Origin: Deltaproteobacteria bacterium | Lineage (GTDB): Bacteria > UBA10199 > DSSB01 | Direction: 5' to 3' | DNA: 8,492 bases | NCBI GenBank assembly: GCA_021414045.1 | Contig: JAIOPF010000296.1 | Location: forward strand, 1-8,492 | Part shown: one piece after another, positions 7,208 to 8,492 of the stretch | Layout: every line of letters begins with the position of its first letter | How positions within the stretch are numbered: position 1 is the stretch's first letter | Notes under the pieces: model-generated | Seen by the model: only the letters and a program-made list of their open reading frames with translations | Database searches by the model: none | What the model was told of the DNA's origin: nothing | Position numbers and translations under genes: made by a program

Positions 7208-7224
7208 CACGCCACGTCGGGCAT

Positions 7225-7869
7225 TTAATCTTTATCGAAAATAAGAATTTTTCTCTTGATGGGAGCGCGATTTTCCGAATCGCCGCTGGCAGGAACTGGA
7301 ATGTTTTTGATCGGGGGGTGAGAGTCTATCGCAACGCAGCTGGCGTCGTAAGGAGCGATGATCTTGATCTTCAGGTTACCGCTTTCAAAGTCCACGCAAG
7401 AATCGTCCGGACAAGGGAGAATGGTGTTCAAGGGGATCTCCTCACCGCCCGAGGTCAACAAAATAAAAACGATGTTTCGATCCGGCACATTCTCGAAAGA
7501 GAAATCAAAAGTCCCGCTCGCGTCGGCCTTGACCTGCCGATAGCGGTGCAGATGATGCTCAATGATTCGAACCAGGCGATCCGACGCCGGCTGGGCATCC
7601 AGGAGGACATGAACCCTCGCGGATAATTGCGAAGGTTTCGTTTCGTCAGGGACGATATTCTCACAGCGCATGACCGCGTCATTCTCGCCACCATAGTCGG
7701 ACTTGCCGGGCCCGACGGCCACCTCTTCCATGCCGGGAGCGGCATGTTGCCCGACGTCCGCCTGCGGTCCCACCGGACCGCCGCCTCCTCCACCCAAACC
7801 GGCCCCGCCGCTACAGCTCAGCAGGAGAAACAAAGCCAAGAAAGAGGAAGTCCAAGGAAATCGTGGCAT
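7225..7869 (-). CDS. Predicted lipoprotein with Gly-rich linker and beta-rich domain
   Basis: This encodes 214 residues from the ATG at 7869. The signal peptide runs to a lipobox L16-L17-S18-C19 after a hydrophobic stretch (10-17). A glycine- and proline-rich linker (20-36) follows. The rest (about 82-180) alternates hydrophobic and polar residues, with a GTFDFSFENVP segment that recalls carboxypeptidase-regulatory or transthyretin-like beta-sandwiches; this is an impression, not an assignment. Four further cysteines (69, 153, 158, 178) could form disulfides in the periplasm. The frame is open upstream to a GTG at 7980, with another GTG at 7896. I chose 7869 because it places the signal peptide at the N-terminus, but no clear Shine-Dalgarno precedes it, and 7896 is a fair alternative (adds nine residues, including K and R). 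It converges on the kinase-activator gene with 17 bp between stop codons. The function is unknown. Confidence 0.75.
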   Translation of the reverse strand: MPRFPWTSSFLALFLLLSCSGGAGLGGGGGGPVGPQADVGQHAAPGMEEVAVGPGKSDYGGENDAVMRCENIVPDETKPSQLSARVHVLLDAQPASDRLVRIIEHHLHRYRQVKADASGTFDFSFENVPDRNIVFILLTSGGEEIPLNTILPCPDDSCVDFESGNLKIKIIAPYDASCVAIDSHPPIKNIPVPASGDSENRAPIKRKILIFDKD

Positions 7870-7914
7870 ATCCAAAGATCTTACGGGAATCTTCACGGCA
7901 TCAGTATCGGTAAT

Positions 7915-7927
7915 TTTAAGGCTTAAA
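7915..7927. repeat. Short palindrome in the leader of the second lipoprotein gene
   Basis: TTTAAG and CTTAAA flank a single G, a perfect 6-bp inverted repeat 46 bp upstream of the chosen start codon. It could be a regulator site or a chance event; its arms are AT-rich and it makes a poor RNA hairpin with a one-base loop. Confidence 0.25.
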
Positions 7928-7993
7928 GTTTCGATAAATCGCCGCCCTTCAAAGAGATGCAAAGCCAGAATGGCGAGCACCTTTTAACAAAAA

Positions 7994-8023
7994 ATAATAA
8001 TTCCAGCATCTTACGGAAGCCAA
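7994..8023 (-). promoter_or_regulatory. Candidate sigma70 promoter of the second lipoprotein gene
   Basis: The minus strand has TTGGCT (8018-8023, 4 of 6 matches) and TATTAT (7994-7999, 5 of 6) separated by 18 bp, followed by a T-rich stretch. Transcription would begin near 7987, giving a leader of about 118 nt to the ATG at 7869, or about 90 nt to the GTG at 7896. Confidence 0.4.
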
Positions 8024-8032
8024 GTCCTTCCG
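8014..8032. repeat. Inverted repeat in the spacer between the second lipoprotein and channel genes
   Basis: CGGAAG (8014-8019) and CTTCCG (8027-8032) form a 6-bp stem with a 7-nt loop. It overlaps the -35 element proposed for the second lipoprotein gene, so a bound protein there could interfere with that promoter. No T run follows on either strand that would make it a terminator. Confidence 0.3.
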
Positions 8033-8050
8033 CCATCGAATTCACCCTGA

Positions 8051-8079
8051 TTGACAGCAACCCAGGCCTTTGGCATCCT
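8051..8079 (+). promoter_or_regulatory. Weak candidate promoter of the membrane protein gene
   Basis: A perfect -35 hexamer TTGACA (8051-8056) is followed after 17 bp by CATCCT (8074-8079), which matches only 3 of 6 bases of the -10 consensus. Transcription would start near the TTG codon at 8088, so the mRNA could be almost leaderless. The evidence is weak. Confidence 0.22.
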
Positions 8080-8087
8080 CACCCAGC

Positions 8088-8492
8088 TTGAGAGCAACCC
8101 CCAAAAAGATTCAGGAATTCCTTTTCAAAAGGCGCTTCCTTTTCCTCTTCGTCGCACTTCTCGTTCCCTACGTCACTCATCCCCTGATCGCCACCGAAGT
8201 GGCTGGGTTGGCTTTCCTCGACCTCTCCTTTTCCTTGGTCTTGATCGTGGGAGTCTTCGCCGTCAGCGAGCGCAAGCATTTCGCCATCACGGCGATGGCC
8301 CTAGTCCTCATCGCTCAGGCCCTGACTTGGACCAGCCATGCGGTTTCGAGCCATTTCTTGATCCTGACGGGCATCGGAGTGAACATCATCTATTTGAGTT
8401 ACACCGCCGCGCTGCTGCTGCAACATGTCATCCGAAGCCGGACGCCCACTTCCAACACGATTTTCGCGGCGCTCTGCATTTACCTTTTGCTG
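8088..8492 (+). CDS. Multi-pass membrane protein, probable N-terminus of a potassium-channel family protein (partial)
   Basis: An open frame of at least 135 codons runs off the right edge. A basic N-terminus (KK, then KRR) is followed by several hydrophobic segments: about residues 17-34, 43-58, 64-76 and 88-110, with a further one starting at about 124. Short basic loops (SERK, RSR) separate some of them. The layout, and the segment TSNTIFAALCIYLLL after a basic loop, resemble the region before the pore in bacterial two-transmembrane ion-channel proteins (Ion_trans_2 type), where a similar T-x-D/N-T-I-x-x-A-L-C-x-Y-L-L-L segment occurs. The selectivity filter would lie beyond the window, so the assignment is tentative. 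There is no ATG near the N-terminus: the frame opens after TGA (8052-8054), and only TTG codons at 8070 and 8088 are plausible. Neither has a good ribosome binding site. I give 8088 because it sits just before the basic N-terminus; 8070 is possible, with AGG at 8064-8066. Confidence 0.62.
   Translation, partial: MRATPKKIQEFLFKRRFLFLFVALLVPYVTHPLIATEVAGLAFLDLSFSLVLIVGVFAVSERKHFAITAMALVLIAQALTWTSHAVSSHFLILTGIGVNIIYLSYTAALLLQHVIRSRTPTSNTIFAALCIYLLL

Noticed and set aside
5660..7210. A 516-codon open frame on the minus strand, opposite the GAF and sigma54 domains
   Set aside because: It lies fully antisense to well-conserved domains, its protein shows no recognisable fold, and long antisense frames are common opposite GC-rich genes. 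I treat it as a shadow.
7267..7283. GCGATT-N5-AATCGC hairpin shortly after the kinase-activator stop, considered as its terminator
   Set aside because: It lies inside the coding sequence of the convergent lipoprotein and is not followed by a T run on the plus strand.
8070..8090. TTGGCATCC sequence considered as a sigma54 -24 element for the membrane protein gene
   Set aside because: No TTGC or GC pair occurs at the required distance for a -12 element.
1..8492. Search for CRISPR arrays, tRNA or rRNA genes, insertion sequences and integrase or attachment sites
   Set aside because: No direct-repeat array, no tRNA-like cloverleaf, no transposase or integrase reading frame and no terminal repeats were seen by eye.

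Overview
The window carries five genes in about 8.5 kb of moderately GC-rich DNA. Its centre is one very large regulatory gene. The gene content (a kinase fused to a sigma54 activator, several lipoproteins, a glutamate synthase large subunit) fits a Gram-negative, probably deltaproteobacterial or myxobacterium-like lineage. That placement is inferred from protein architecture only, because no rRNA or other phylogenetic marker is present.

Layout. Positions 1-1326 (minus) hold the first 442 codons of a ferredoxin/NADPH-type glutamate synthase large subunit (gltB), which runs off the left edge. Positions 1520-1936 (minus) encode a small acidic lipoprotein of unknown function, closed by a textbook rho-independent terminator at 1462-1492. 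Next comes a very AT-rich divergent intergenic region, 1937-2146 (20 % GC by hand count over 2001-2100). Positions 2147-7207 (plus) encode a 1686-residue regulator with the order Ser/Thr kinase, STAND-type ATPase, TPR solenoid, GAF, sigma54-activator AAA+, Fis-type helix-turn-helix. It converges, with only 17 bp between stop codons, on a second lipoprotein gene at 7225-7869 (minus). After another AT-rich divergent spacer, a membrane protein resembling the N-terminus of a small potassium-channel family starts near 8088 (plus) and leaves the right edge.

The main result is a self-contained regulatory circuit in the 1937-2146 spacer. The small lipoprotein gene is preceded by a near-perfect -24/-12 sigma54 promoter (1981-1997, minus). 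About 113 bp upstream of its predicted transcription start lies a perfect 29-bp palindrome (2069-2097), where an enhancer-binding protein would be expected to sit. The divergently transcribed neighbour encodes a sigma54 activator with its own DNA-binding domain. The simplest reading is that the kinase-activator fusion senses a signal (through kinase, TPR and GAF modules), binds the palindrome, and drives sigma54-dependent expression of the lipoprotein, possibly while controlling its own promoter. The circuit is inference, but each sequence element is directly visible. The activator also carries a non-canonical GAFTHA instead of GAFTGA in its sigma54-contact loop, and a Walker A lysine-to-arginine change in its STAND domain.

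The other genes (gltB, the second lipoprotein, the channel) show no visible link to this circuit. I searched their upstream regions by eye for -24/-12 elements and found none.
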